The notes under the pieces were generated by a model, which worked only from the letters and a program-made list of their open reading frames with translations, had not been told where the DNA came from and did not search any database. Positions 26,765 to 36,576 of a stretch of DNA of 64,000 nt are shown piece by piece. Both the position numbers and the translations under genes were made by a program. The stretch covers positions 171,155-235,154 of the forward strand of contig NZ_JASJOO010000003.1 in assembly GCF_030070105.1 (NCBI RefSeq), written 5' to 3'. This stretch comes from Bermanella sp. WJH001 (GTDB lineage: Bacteria; Pseudomonadota; Gammaproteobacteria; Pseudomonadales; Oceanobacteraceae). Within the stretch, counting starts at the first letter, position 1; each line of letters begins with the position of its first letter.

Positions 26765-28630
26765 TTAAACGCCCCCAATAGATAATTTTTCAACACGACG
26801 ACCACCATAAATCATATTGATCATGGCACGAGTTAAAACAATGGCCGTAAACATTGAGGTGATAATACCGATGCTTAAAGTCACAGCAAAACCTTTAACT
26901 GGGCCCGTACCCACGGCAAACAAAATCACAGCCACAATTAATGTAGTGATGTTGGCATCTAAAATGGTTAAAAAGGCTTTGTCATAACCACTATGAATAG
27001 CTTGTTGCGGATTTAAACCCGCTTTTAATTCTTCGCGTATGCGCGCAAATATGAGCACGTTTGCATCCACCGCCATACCAACGGTTAATACGATACCGGC
27101 AATACCAGGCAAAGTTAACGTGGCACCAATCACCGACATAACCGCCAGCAATAAAGTTAAGTTAAATGCCAATGCGATGTTGGCAACCAAACCAAAGGTA
27201 CGGTAGTAAACCAACATAAAGATCAGCACCATGGCTAAACCAATTTGCACACTGTTGACACCTAGTTGAATGTTTTCTTTACCTAGGCTTGGGCCCACTG
27301 TGCGCTCTTCAACAAAGTACATCGGCGCGGCCAGTGCACCTGCACGAAGTAGTAACGCAAGTTCAGATGCTTCTGGACCTTCTAAACCGGTCACTTGGAA
27401 CTTGCTGCCAAACACACCTTGAATGGTGGCAAGTGAAATGATTTTTTTCTCGACGTATTTGTCTTCAACCGCCACTTCTTCGCCGTCTTGATTTTCATAA
27501 CGGGTACGTACTTTGTGCTCAACAAATAATACCGCCATGCGACGCTTTAAAGATTTTTTGGTCACTTGGCCCATCATGGCACCACCGGTTCCGTCTAGGG
27601 TAATTTCAACCATTGGCTGACCATTTTGGTCAAAGCTTGGTTTGGCATCTGAAACGTTATCACCGGTTACGATGATGGCTTTTTCTAAACGAGCACTGCG
27701 GCCACGGGTAGGATCTTTGAAGGAATACTCTTCGGTACTGAAGCGGCTGGCACTTGAAAGGGCTTCTAAACGAAACTCAAGGTTAGCGGCTTTACCCAAG
27801 GTTTTTTTCGCAGCGGCTGTATCTTGTACACCCGGCAGCTCGATTACGATACGGTTACGACCTTGACGCTGTACCAATGGCTCTGCCACACCTAATTCGT
27901 TCACACGATTACGTATAGTGGTTAAGTTTTGTTTTAGAGCGTAGTCTTCAAATTCTTTAATTTTGGCTGCGGTTAATTGCAGCTCTAACCAAAAACCATC
28001 TTCTTTGTCTTGGGTTTTGGTTAAAAATTCTGGGTACTCACGACGTACAAAGTTTTCAGCTTCATCACGCACGTCTTCTTTACTGAATTTCACATCAATG
28101 CGGTGCTCATCACCGGCGATAACACGCTTATAACGTAATTTTTGCTCACGGAAATTACGCTTCAACATATCACGGTAGCCTGTGACACGCTGATTTAGGA
28201 ACTCTTCCATGTCCACTTCCATTAAGAAGTGCACACCACCACTTAAATCAAGACCCAATGTCATAGGGCCTGCACCCATGTCCATTAACCATTGTGGCGT
28301 GGTTGGTGCTAAGTTCAAGGCCACAATAAAGTTATCACCAAGCTCACGCTGGATCACACCTTTGGCTTGTAGCTGTAGATCAGGATCTTCAATGCGGATA
28401 AGGGCTGTCTTACTTTCTTGCAGCTCTTCACCAAAATACACAACACCGGCACCATCTAATGCTGATAAGGCTTTGTTTAAGGTGTATTCATCAACCGCAT
28501 CACCACTTTTAGCGGGTGTAATTTGCACAGCGGCATCAGGTGGATATAAGTTTGGCAGGGAATAAATAACCCCTAAAGCACAAACCATGACGATGAGTAG
28601 ATATTTCCACAAGGGGTACTTATTGAGCAT
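26765..28630 (-). CDS. secD: Protein translocase subunit SecD
   Basis: The 621-residue inner-membrane protein has an N-terminal helix (LWKYLLIVMVCALGVIYSLP), a large periplasmic domain with GLDLSGGVHFLMEVD, and a C-terminal RND-like membrane domain. The proton-pathway motif GMAVDANVLIFARIREEL is intact. The start at 28630 has AGGA eight bases upstream; the frame is open 15 codons further without a Shine-Dalgarno site. A 135-base gap with a hairpin separates it from yajC. Length is typical for gammaproteobacteria. Confidence 0.98.
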   Translation of the reverse strand: MLNKYPLWKYLLIVMVCALGVIYSLPNLYPPDAAVQITPAKSGDAVDEYTLNKALSALDGAGVVYFGEELQESKTALIRIEDPDLQLQAKGVIQRELGDNFIVALNLAPTTPQWLMDMGAGPMTLGLDLSGGVHFLMEVDMEEFLNQRVTGYRDMLKRNFREQKLRYKRVIAGDEHRIDVKFSKEDVRDEAENFVRREYPEFLTKTQDKEDGFWLELQLTAAKIKEFEDYALKQNLTTIRNRVNELGVAEPLVQRQGRNRIVIELPGVQDTAAAKKTLGKAANLEFRLEALSSASRFSTEEYSFKDPTRGRSARLEKAIIVTGDNVSDAKPSFDQNGQPMVEITLDGTGGAMMGQVTKKSLKRRMAVLFVEHKVRTRYENQDGEEVAVEDKYVEKKIISLATIQGVFGSKFQVTGLEGPEASELALLLRAGALAAPMYFVEERTVGPSLGKENIQLGVNSVQIGLAMVLIFMLVYYRTFGLVANIALAFNLTLLLAVMSVIGATLTLPGIAGIVLTVGMAVDANVLIFARIREELKAGLNPQQAIHSGYDKAFLTILDANITTLIVAVILFAVGTGPVKGFAVTLSIGIITSMFTAIVLTRAMINMIYGGRRVEKLSIGGV

Positions 28631-28719
28631 AAGTCGATTCCTGACAGACCCTGCCTCAATAGTGAGTTGGATCAAATGACATTTATTGTTTTAAGTTTTT
28701 GTATGGCTCTTAATGCACA

Positions 28720-28743
28720 CATCCCCGCAACTTGGCGGGGATG
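28720..28743 (-). other. Hairpin in the yajC-secD gap
   Basis: CATCCCCGC and GCGGGGATG form a perfect 9-bp stem with loop AACTTG. No T-run follows on the minus strand, so it is more likely an mRNA-processing or stability element than a terminator. Confidence 0.5.
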
Positions 28744-28765
28744 ATAGACCGTGCGAATAATCAGA

Positions 28766-29125
28766 TTATTCGTTAACAGACTTAATAGTGCCTTTTGGTA
28801 GTACCGCAGCAACTGCTTGCTTTTGAACCGGAAGCTCAACACCTTCAGCTACTTTTAAGATGGCAAAATCATCCGTCACTTTTGTTACACGACCAAGGAT
28901 ACCGCCAGACGTTACTACCTCAGAACCTTTTTCTAGAGAAGCCAATAGCGCTTTGTGCTCTTTTGCACGCTTAGATTGTGGACGCCATAGTAGGAAGTAA
29001 AAGATTAATACAAAACCGCCCAAGAAGATAAGCTGTTCAATACCGCCACCAGCAGCCGCTGGTGCACCTTCGGCAAATGCCGCGGCTGGTAGAAATGCCG
29101 CTAATAGTAGAGTCAATTTAGACAT
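28766..29125 (-). CDS. yajC: Preprotein translocase accessory subunit YajC
   Basis: The 119-residue membrane protein has one main helix (QLIFLGGFVLIFYFLLWRPQ) followed by the YajC signature SKRAKEHKALLASLEKGSEV and VTSGGILGRV. It associates with SecDF. An additional hydrophobic, Ala-rich N-terminal stretch (LTLLLAAFLPAAAFA) resembles a signal segment and is common in this family. AAGGA precedes the ATG. It sits in the conserved order tgt-yajC-secD-secF. Confidence 0.97.
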   Translation of the reverse strand: MSKLTLLLAAFLPAAAFAEGAPAAAGGGIEQLIFLGGFVLIFYFLLWRPQSKRAKEHKALLASLEKGSEVVTSGGILGRVTKVTDDFAILKVAEGVELPVQKQAVAAVLPKGTIKSVNE

Positions 29126-29252
29126 GATGTTTTCCTTACTCGTATCGAGTACTGCTTTTATTAAAATCTAATGCCCCTTAATAAGGGCAAATCTTTTCAA
29201 TTTAAAGGCAAAGAGACAGATTCCCTTTAACTTTTATAATTCTGTTTGCTTT

Positions 29253-30398
<1,146 letters not shown>

Positions 30399-30482
30399 TC
30401 AGGCGCCAAACGTCAGACGTGCGACGCAAAGTGCGAATGTTATGCCCTATGTCACCTCGGGCTAGGTTTATTTAAAGTGGAA

Positions 30483-31550
30483 TTACTGTTCCCACAAATC
30501 TTTTGCCGCCAAGTTCTTTGTTAAGAACATGGCATCGCCGTAACTAAAGAAACGATATTGGTTTTTTACCGCCTCGTTATAGGCATTTAACACAGGGCCA
30601 CGACCTGCAAAGGCACTGACCAACATAATCAACGTGGATTCCGGCAAGTGAAAATTGGTCACCAAAGCATCCACGGTTTTAAATTCGAAGCCTGGGAAAA
30701 TAAAAATTTCGGTTTCACCTGAATAAGGCAAAATTTTACCCGCCGCCAATGCCTCGGCTGTATTGCTGGCACTTTCTAGGCTGCGCACACTGGTGGTACC
30801 CACAGCCACTACTCGCTTGCCCGCTGCTTTGGTTTGAGCAATGGCATCACAGGTTTCTTGAGTCACTTCTAACCATTCGCTATGCATTTTGTGGCTGTGT
30901 ACATCATCCACTTTCACTGGCTGAAAAGTACCGGCCCCTACGTGCAAGGTAACAAAGGCCATGTTCACACCTTTATCTTTTAATGCCGTTAAAAAGGCAT
31001 CGTCAAAATGCAAACCGGCGGTTGGTGCCGCCACGGCACCGGGCTTTTTGTTGTAAACCGTTTGGTAACGCTCGCGGTCACTTAACTCGTCTTCGCGTTC
31101 CATATATGGTGGCAAGGGCATATGACCCACTTGCTCTAACCAATCCACCAAGCTGGTGCCTTGTGGCAACTGAAAACTCAACTCAAACAAGGCATCTTGA
31201 CGCCCTGTCACTTCAACCGCCAACCCCTCTAAAAGAATCACCGTACCCGGCTTTGGTGCACGGGAGCATTTAATATGACTTAACGCCGTGGTGTCAGAGG
31301 TAACACGTTCAATTAACGCCTCTAATTTGCCGCCACTTTCTTTTTGACCAAATAAGCGCGCCGGAATAACACGGGTATTGTTAAATACCATCAGATCGCC
31401 AGGCTCAACCAGATCAAGCAAATCCGTAAATTGCTTATGGGCAAGCTGGCCATCTTGTAAGCACAACAGACGACTGCTTGAACGCACAGCCTGTGGATAA
31501 CGTGCAATCAGCTCATCGGGCAAATCAAAGGTAAAATCACTGGTTTTCAT
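30483..31550 (-). CDS. queA: S-adenosylmethionine:tRNA ribosyltransferase-isomerase
   Basis: This 355-residue cytosolic enzyme transfers the ribosyl part of SAM to preQ1 on tRNA, giving epoxyqueuosine. It has the N-terminal [12 protein letters not shown], the [15 protein letters not shown] motif, PTAGLHFD and [10 protein letters not shown], all conserved in QueA. The start at 31550 gives the standard length; a GTG three codons earlier is possible and no strong Shine-Dalgarno site is visible. It is the first gene of the queA-tgt-yajC-secD-secF series. Confidence 0.97.
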   Translation of the reverse strand: MKTSDFTFDLPDELIARYPQAVRSSSRLLCLQDGQLAHKQFTDLLDLVEPGDLMVFNNTRVIPARLFGQKESGGKLEALIERVTSDTTALSHIKCSRAPKPGTVILLEGLAVEVTGRQDALFELSFQLPQGTSLVDWLEQVGHMPLPPYMEREDELSDRERYQTVYNKKPGAVAAPTAGLHFDDAFLTALKDKGVNMAFVTLHVGAGTFQPVKVDDVHSHKMHSEWLEVTQETCDAIAQTKAAGKRVVAVGTTSVRSLESASNTAEALAAGKILPYSGETEIFIFPGFEFKTVDALVTNFHLPESTLIMLVSAFAGRGPVLNAYNEAVKNQYRFFSYGDAMFLTKNLAAKDLWEQ

Positions 31551-31740
31551 GGACAACACAGAGGAGACAAATAATGGCCGCGAATTATACCTAAGTGACT
31601 AAGCCATGACCATTGGGATTCTCACTCTTATCGGGCGCGGGGCACCCTCCTACCCTGCTTTAAGGTTGTATCTCACGGTGAGGTTGCCCCACGACCAAAA
31701 TTAATACACCCACTAAGCTATAAAATAGGCACGTAAACCA

Positions 31741-31768
31741 TTGACTCATAAACACTTACTGGTATGAT
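31741..31768 (+). promoter_or_regulatory. Candidate sigma-70 promoter upstream of the tRNA-Leu repeat region
   Basis: TTGACT (31741-31746) and TATGAT (31763-31768) are separated by 16 bases, close to the consensus -35 and -10 boxes. No protein gene follows on the plus strand before the tRNA, so the transcript would run through the 95-bp repeats into tRNA-Leu and stop at the terminator near 32150. Confidence 0.55.
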
Positions 31769-31775
31769 GCCTGCC

Positions 31776-31822
31776 ACTTATTTCAGGCTTGCGGGCCACT
31801 TCCATAGCGAAGAGAAATAAGT
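31776..31822 (+). other. Inverted repeat at the predicted transcript start
   Basis: ACTTATTTC (31776-31784) and GAAATAAGT (31814-31822) can form a 9-bp stem enclosing a GC-rich interior (GGCTTGCGGGCC). It would be the 5' structure of any RNA starting from the promoter at 31741. It might also be a decayed tRNA or small RNA; I cannot identify it. Confidence 0.4.
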
Positions 31823-31831
31823 AATTGCTTT

Positions 31832-32021
31832 ACCGGTGTGGTCCAGATCAGAAATGCGTATACACGTATTCCTGAAACTACAAAGGTAAACAGGTAATAC
31901 AAAGCCTTTAAATATTGTAATGCAGTGCCGGTGTGGTCCAAATCAGAAATGCGTATACACGTATACCTGAGACTATAAAGGTAAGCAGGTAATACAAAGC
32001 CTTTAAATATTGTAATGCAGT
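31832..32021 (+). repeat. Two tandem 95-bp repeats ending at the tRNA-Leu gene
   Basis: Units start at 31832 and 31927, and the tRNA starts at 32022, so the spacing is exactly 95 bases twice. Each unit begins with the first 11 bases of the tRNA (CCGGTGTGGT) and later repeats GTATACACG, also found in the tRNA D-arm. The remainder of each unit (GCCTTTAAATATTGTAATGC at its end) also occurs immediately before the tRNA itself. The tRNA promoter region and 5' end have thus been duplicated in tandem without the rest of the tRNA. Confidence 0.9.
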
Positions 32022-32106
32022 GCCGGTGTGGTGAAATTGGTATACACGACGGATTCAAAATCCGTTGCCTTCGGGCGTGGCGGTTCAAGTCCGCCCACCG
32101 GTACCA
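32022..32106 (+). tRNA. tRNA-Leu (anticodon CAA)
   Basis: The 85-base sequence folds as a class II tRNA. The acceptor arm is GCCGGTG with CACCGGT. The anticodon arm ACGGATTCAAAATCCGT has loop TTCAAAA, placing CAA at positions 34-36. A variable arm (TGCCTTCGGGCG), a T-arm with GTTCAAGTC, and an encoded CCA end follow. It reads UUG leucine codons. A T-rich terminator lies 12 bases downstream. Confidence 0.97.
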
Positions 32107-32117
32107 CGAATTTTAAG

Positions 32118-32150
32118 AAGCCCCTTTCAGAAATGATGGGGGCTTTTTTT
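32118..32150 (+). terminator. Intrinsic terminator of tRNA-Leu
   Basis: AAGCCCC and GGGGCTT form the stem, followed by seven T residues. Confidence 0.92.
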
Positions 32151-32174
32151 ATGTCTGCCCAAACTCAACAGAGA

Positions 32175-32594
32175 CTAATCGTTGAGTACGATCAAGGTTT
32201 TTACCGACTCAGACAAAGGTGGGCGGTTGATATATCCAATGGCATAAATATTAGTGGCGATATGCTCAAGCAGCTGCGTTTCCTCATTGACATGATTAAG
32301 CGGCAACACACGTCCAGCAAATACAAGTCGAGCCCAATAAGCATCAAACTGACGCACGCGCATGCCCAAGGCTAAGCGAATAAAGCGGGAGCGCAAATCA
32401 TCACCACCGCCTTCATAAATAGTGGCGTGCTCGCCATTGGTGAACGTTTGGTTTCTGGCTAAATACAGGTCTTGTAATTCATTGCTACTTAAAGACTCAA
32501 CCGGGTTGTCGCGATGAGTAATGACATAAATTTCGGCTCGGCAAAAACCGGCGAACAAAAGCATGATGAGTGTGGAGATGCTAAACATATTCAT
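32175..32594 (-). CDS. Small periplasmic phosphate-binding-protein-like protein
   Basis: The 139-residue secreted protein has signal peptide NMFSISTLIMLLFAGFCRA. The mature part has the PstS-like pattern of small stand-alone binding domains: DNPVESLSSNELQDLYLARN, then GDDLRSRFIRLALGM and an Ile-Gly-Tyr-Ile strand (NIYAIGYI). It is about half the length of a complete PstS. The gene starts four bases behind the outer-membrane protein gene and ends the three-gene operon that begins with a diguanylate cyclase. Similar small domains are often encoded next to GGDEF proteins. Ligand unknown. Confidence 0.72.
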   Translation of the reverse strand: MNMFSISTLIMLLFAGFCRAEIYVITHRDNPVESLSSNELQDLYLARNQTFTNGEHATIYEGGGDDLRSRFIRLALGMRVRQFDAYWARLVFAGRVLPLNHVNEETQLLEHIATNIYAIGYINRPPLSESVKTLIVLND

Positions 32595-32598
32595 AACG

Positions 32599-33894
32599 TC
32601 AAAACACTAAGTTAAGAGCAAAACTGAATACATTAACCGTGGTGCTGTCTACTGCTCGATCATTAGAATGAGCCCACAAGGCAAACTTCCCTTCTGCGAT
32701 ATGGGTATTATCCCACTGGGCTTTAAGGGCCATTTTAGGCACAAAATCCCAGCGAAGCCCCAAGGTATAAGTGTGCTGCTCTATCAAAACACCATTTAAA
32801 GTGGCTATTGCTGAATCTCGCAAGAGTTGAAAGCCACTGGCAGACCAATCAACATCACTCACATATAAAGACTGTTCAGTAAAAAAACGGGAGTACACTG
32901 CGTATGGGGTTATTTGTTCAAATCGACGCCCCAGGCTGACATAACCGGCTATCCCTGTGGGAATAATCGCATCAGATGTATCAACACGAGTCATCTCGGT
33001 ATCAAACAGCCAATTACCATCATCATAACCAAGTGAAAGTTGTGAGTAGCGAACCAGCCCACCCTTTGCATCAGTAAATCGCTTCGCTAGATTGCTGGCC
33101 TCTTCGCCAACTGCTCCAGACACGAGGGCGCCAACCTGTTCTAACGCACTTACAAGTTCCAAAGGTGCAGACGATGGTGTGCCTTGAGAATAACTGACTC
33201 GTATTCGCCACTCATCCACATCTAAGGTTAAGGTACCTACTAATAAATCGTTAAAATCTGTTTCAACCAGCTCAGATCCATCAGGGAACTCAAGCACAGG
33301 TTCGGTATTGCCATACTGCAATTTAAAGCGCCAAAAGCGGTTCTGATCAGACAAACTATAGGACACATCACCACCATCAATGGAGGACGGCAGAATCCAT
33401 GCGTACACTTCTGTGGGCGGGCGAATCCACAGATTGGCATAATCCACACGGCGATAATCCGACAGCTGAAACATATCCACCGCAACTCGGCCTAGACGAA
33501 TATCAAGCCCCCTAACGGGTCGATAACCCATAAATGCTAATTCAAGGGACTCATCCAAACCATAACGGGGACGGTCTCGGTAAACCAGTTGCATGGTGGC
33601 GCGCCAGGTATCAGAAAACGACGATGAAAGTTGGGCGCCAATGATGGAATCAGGCGACAGGCTCACGTCACGACTCGGGGCTTTTGATTGCCCACCGTCC
33701 CTTAAAAAGCCAAGGTCTTCTTTGTTTTCTGCACTTAACCCAAGTGTCGCAAAACCAGAGAACTGAACCCTATTTTCTGCCTGAACACTCACCGACAGCG
33801 TGAAGCCCACCAGCAACAACAGGCTTAGCAAGTGGCGTTCAAACCTGTGAAAGGCATTGATAATTAATGGATTAATTAGCAAAGATGAAATCAT
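32599..33894 (-). CDS. Porin-like outer-membrane beta-barrel protein
   Basis: The 431-residue protein has a signal peptide (LLSLLLLVGFTLSVSVQA, cut near residue 39) and then FSGFATLGLS, a typical first barrel strand. Barrel strands continue (LDIRLGRVAVDMFQLSDYR) to a terminal Phe (FSFALNLVF). The segment GRVAVDMFQLSDYRRVDYA resembles non-specific porins. The ATG at 33894 overlaps the diguanylate cyclase gene by 23 bases and has GGGGA just before it, so the two are translationally linked. I cannot assign a substrate. Confidence 0.8.
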   Translation of the reverse strand: MISSLLINPLIINAFHRFERHLLSLLLLVGFTLSVSVQAENRVQFSGFATLGLSAENKEDLGFLRDGGQSKAPSRDVSLSPDSIIGAQLSSSFSDTWRATMQLVYRDRPRYGLDESLELAFMGYRPVRGLDIRLGRVAVDMFQLSDYRRVDYANLWIRPPTEVYAWILPSSIDGGDVSYSLSDQNRFWRFKLQYGNTEPVLEFPDGSELVETDFNDLLVGTLTLDVDEWRIRVSYSQGTPSSAPLELVSALEQVGALVSGAVGEEASNLAKRFTDAKGGLVRYSQLSLGYDDGNWLFDTEMTRVDTSDAIIPTGIAGYVSLGRRFEQITPYAVYSRFFTEQSLYVSDVDWSASGFQLLRDSAIATLNGVLIEQHTYTLGLRWDFVPKMALKAQWDNTHIAEGKFALWAHSNDRAVDSTTVNVFSFALNLVF

Positions 33895-35479
33895 TTTTCC
33901 CCTTCAATTTTACCTGATACATGGCTTTATCAGCAGCCTGCATTAGGTCATCAAGGTTTTCGAATTCTGACGCAAAGGCAATTCCAATGCTCACTCCCAC
34001 CTTCACATTTTGCCCCGTATCGAGTGCAATGGGCTCAGCCACACTGTGTAATATTTTCTGCGCCACCTGCTCAACAGGCTCACGACTGTCGCTTTTCATT
34101 TTTAAAAAAACCACAAACTCGTCCCCACCGATACGTCCGATCAAATCAGTATTGGCGCGGACTTCATTTTGTAAACGTGCAGCAATGGTTTGCAAAACCA
34201 AGTCACCGGCCCCATGGCCAAACTGATCGTTTACCGGTTTAAAACTATCTAAATCCAGTAACATAGCAACAAGATGTTCATTGCCCTGTGGGGCACTTAA
34301 CCATTGCTGTAAATACTGCTCACAGCCCCGACGATTATGCAGGCCGGTTAATGGATCCTGCTGGGCCAACTGTTTTGCCGCATCGGCTTCTTGAACCCTT
34401 CTGGTAACATCGTGCAACACACACTCAATGATCTCTTCACCTGTGCTGTCATCATAATTAACCGTCAAAATACAATGAACCCAACAAGGCTGACGCCATG
34501 CTGCCGCTAATGGCAAATCACTTTCTACGGTGGCTTTTGATTTTCGCGCGTCATGGATCAGCTGCCATATTTCATCACCTTCAAACACAAGACTAAAAAT
34601 ATCTGAGCTGGTCAGCAGTTGATGCTGAGCTTCACTTAATTTAATAATAGACTGAAATAAAACAGGATTGTGGTGCAATAGGCGGCCTTTTAGGTCGACC
34701 ACCATAATGCCCACATGGGAGTTCGCAAAGACGCTACTAAAGTGCTGATTCATCGCCTCAACTTGTACCCGTAACTCCCTCTCTTTTTCAATGGCCATAC
34801 GGGTAACCGAAAGAAACCCATTCACGCTATCCGTCACAAGGCCGATTTCATCATGCTTATGTATAGGCGTGGCATTTATTGAGCCTTTATCCCCAGGTTT
34901 AGCCGATATCACTTGATCGGCCAAACGCCGCAGCGGCCGAGCCACCAAGAAGTTCACAGCCAGCATAGAAACTATGGCCAGCAATAATGTCAAAATAATC
35001 AACGCCACTAGGTTTTGATGCACCATGCGCGCAGCGCGGGCTGAAATCAAAGCATCATTTGCCCATACATTAATTTCGCCAATGACATCCTCCCCATTCA
35101 CCGGAGAAACCAGCGGGTAACGCACCATATTATCCGGCACCAGCTTAATGCTGTTATCGCTTTGCAAATGCTTAAAAAAGCCACTTAACCCTACAATTTG
35201 CGCGGCTAATATTTCATCATCCTGCATCAAGCCGTAAAGCACTTCTTCGGCAATCTCTTCATTAGATACAAAAGTAGCAATGGCTGCAGAAGTACTCAGC
35301 ACACCCACTAAACGTACTTGCTGGTCTTGGGCACTTTGTTGGTATTGGGCAAAACTAAGATAACTGATAATAGGAGTCAGGATCGCGATAAAAACCAGAC
35401 CGCATATCGTCAGTAAGACATTCAGCTTTCTGCGAATATTCCACTTATTAATCAATACTGGCTTCTCACTATCTAGCAA
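33872..35479 (-). CDS. Membrane diguanylate cyclase with HAMP, PAS and GGDEF domains
   Basis: The 535-residue protein has two membrane helices (about residues 20-42 and 155-178) enclosing a periplasmic sensor region. A HAMP linker, a PAS-like domain (ANSHVGIMVVDLKGRLLHHN) and a C-terminal GGDEF domain follow. The active-site motif GGDEF is intact at residues 451-455, so it should make cyclic di-GMP from two GTP. The inhibitory I-site RxxD, expected just before it, reads ANTD, so product feedback is probably absent. It heads an operon with a porin-like protein and a small binding protein, suggesting surface sensing of a solute. Confidence 0.92.
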   Translation of the reverse strand: MLDSEKPVLINKWNIRRKLNVLLTICGLVFIAILTPIISYLSFAQYQQSAQDQQVRLVGVLSTSAAIATFVSNEEIAEEVLYGLMQDDEILAAQIVGLSGFFKHLQSDNSIKLVPDNMVRYPLVSPVNGEDVIGEINVWANDALISARAARMVHQNLVALIILTLLLAIVSMLAVNFLVARPLRRLADQVISAKPGDKGSINATPIHKHDEIGLVTDSVNGFLSVTRMAIEKERELRVQVEAMNQHFSSVFANSHVGIMVVDLKGRLLHHNPVLFQSIIKLSEAQHQLLTSSDIFSLVFEGDEIWQLIHDARKSKATVESDLPLAAAWRQPCWVHCILTVNYDDSTGEEIIECVLHDVTRRVQEADAAKQLAQQDPLTGLHNRRGCEQYLQQWLSAPQGNEHLVAMLLDLDSFKPVNDQFGHGAGDLVLQTIAARLQNEVRANTDLIGRIGGDEFVVFLKMKSDSREPVEQVAQKILHSVAEPIALDTGQNVKVGVSIGIAFASEFENLDDLMQAADKAMYQVKLKGKNDFIFAN

Positions 35480-35642
35480 CTCTCATTAGGATAGTACAAA
35501 CCGTCGCTAATACTGATTTTTGAGCTCATGCCTTATTGCACAACGGGCCTCGCTTTATTATTGCCGATTGGTTTGAACAGATGCCACAAAACCAAGTATT
35601 CACGTCTAAAATAAAATGAGCCAATCAATTAAAGGAAGCATT

Positions 35643-36497
35643 ATGCACCCATTACCCTGTGTGAAGCATTTGTTGTTGATCTGCTCTGTCTTTGGGGCCA
35701 CTTGCGTCTGGGCCAATGCACTTGAGGATGTTATCTACAAAAAAGATGGCAGCGTGTTACGGGGCACACTGATTGAGCAAGATTTTTCTAACGGCAAATA
35801 CAAAATTCAGCTTAATGGCGGTAGCGTATTTAGTGTCGACAAGGCCGATATTGAAAAGATTGGCAAAGAGGCCCCCATTGCCAATGGGCCAAACTCAGGG
35901 GTGAATATAAACATTAACAACAGCCCTGTTATCAACCAAAACCCTCAAGTTGAACAAAGCTTTACACATGGCACTGGCACAGATGCAGCGCCTCGTAAAA
36001 CGCGAGGTACGTTTTACATTGGCACCATGAGCCATACCCTTAAAACCAGCTCCATTATCGGGGACAGCGAATTCACTTACACAGGTTTAAACCTTGGGGG
36101 GCAACTTAACGCTAATCAACATTTGGCTATTTATTCAGACCTAAACCTGGGAACCTTTAGTGAAAAGAAAGAAACCGACCGCTTTGGTAATAGCACCACT
36201 TTTTCAGGGGATGACTTGGCAGATGAAAGCTACACCAGCGCTCAGATTGGGGTCATTTTAAGCACCAATTTGTATCAAGGCTGGCAGTTTTTTACAGGGC
36301 TTGGGGTCTTCTCAGAAAGCTATTCTACTGATGAGGATTCATCCACTGCCACGGGCTCTGATTTTCAACTGGGCTTAGGTTACAGCTGGCAAACATTGCA
36401 GGTTGCGCTGCGCGTAAACGTCCTCAATAGTTCTGATTACTCTGAAGCCGTGGAGAGCAGCAGTACAGCTCATTTACAACTTGGTTTTAACTTTTAA
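35643..36497 (+). CDS. Predicted outer-membrane beta-barrel protein
   Basis: The 284-residue protein has a signal peptide (HLLLICSVFGATCVWA) and a short N-terminal domain typical of proteins that begin DVIYKKDGSVLRGTLIEQDF and contain SVFSVDKADIEKI. A small barrel follows (GTFYIGTMSHTLKTSSI) and ends in LQLGFNF. The start at 35643 has AAAGGA upstream, whereas an ATG nine codons earlier lacks a site. It is followed by a shorter relative sharing the GWQFFTGLGVFSESY and GLGYSWQ blocks. The function is unknown; the pair may be surface or adhesion barrels. Confidence 0.78.
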   Translation: MHPLPCVKHLLLICSVFGATCVWANALEDVIYKKDGSVLRGTLIEQDFSNGKYKIQLNGGSVFSVDKADIEKIGKEAPIANGPNSGVNININNSPVINQNPQVEQSFTHGTGTDAAPRKTRGTFYIGTMSHTLKTSSIIGDSEFTYTGLNLGGQLNANQHLAIYSDLNLGTFSEKKETDRFGNSTTFSGDDLADESYTSAQIGVILSTNLYQGWQFFTGLGVFSESYSTDEDSSTATGSDFQLGLGYSWQTLQVALRVNVLNSSDYSEAVESSSTAHLQLGFNF

Positions 36498-36576
36498 GGC
36501 TTTACTCTCTTATTTGAGGTCATTTGTTATGTATAATCAGCCAACCATCGTATATAAAAATAACAAAAGGTCTGAT

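Noticed and set aside
28720..28743. yajC-secD hairpin as a riboswitch or terminator
   Set aside because: It is a single simple stem without a T-run or known aptamer blocks, inside a co-transcribed series.
31783..32088. Minus-strand open frame of 101 codons over the repeats and tRNA
   Set aside because: It only translates the 95-bp repeats and the antisense of tRNA-Leu, giving a periodic peptide with no ribosome site.
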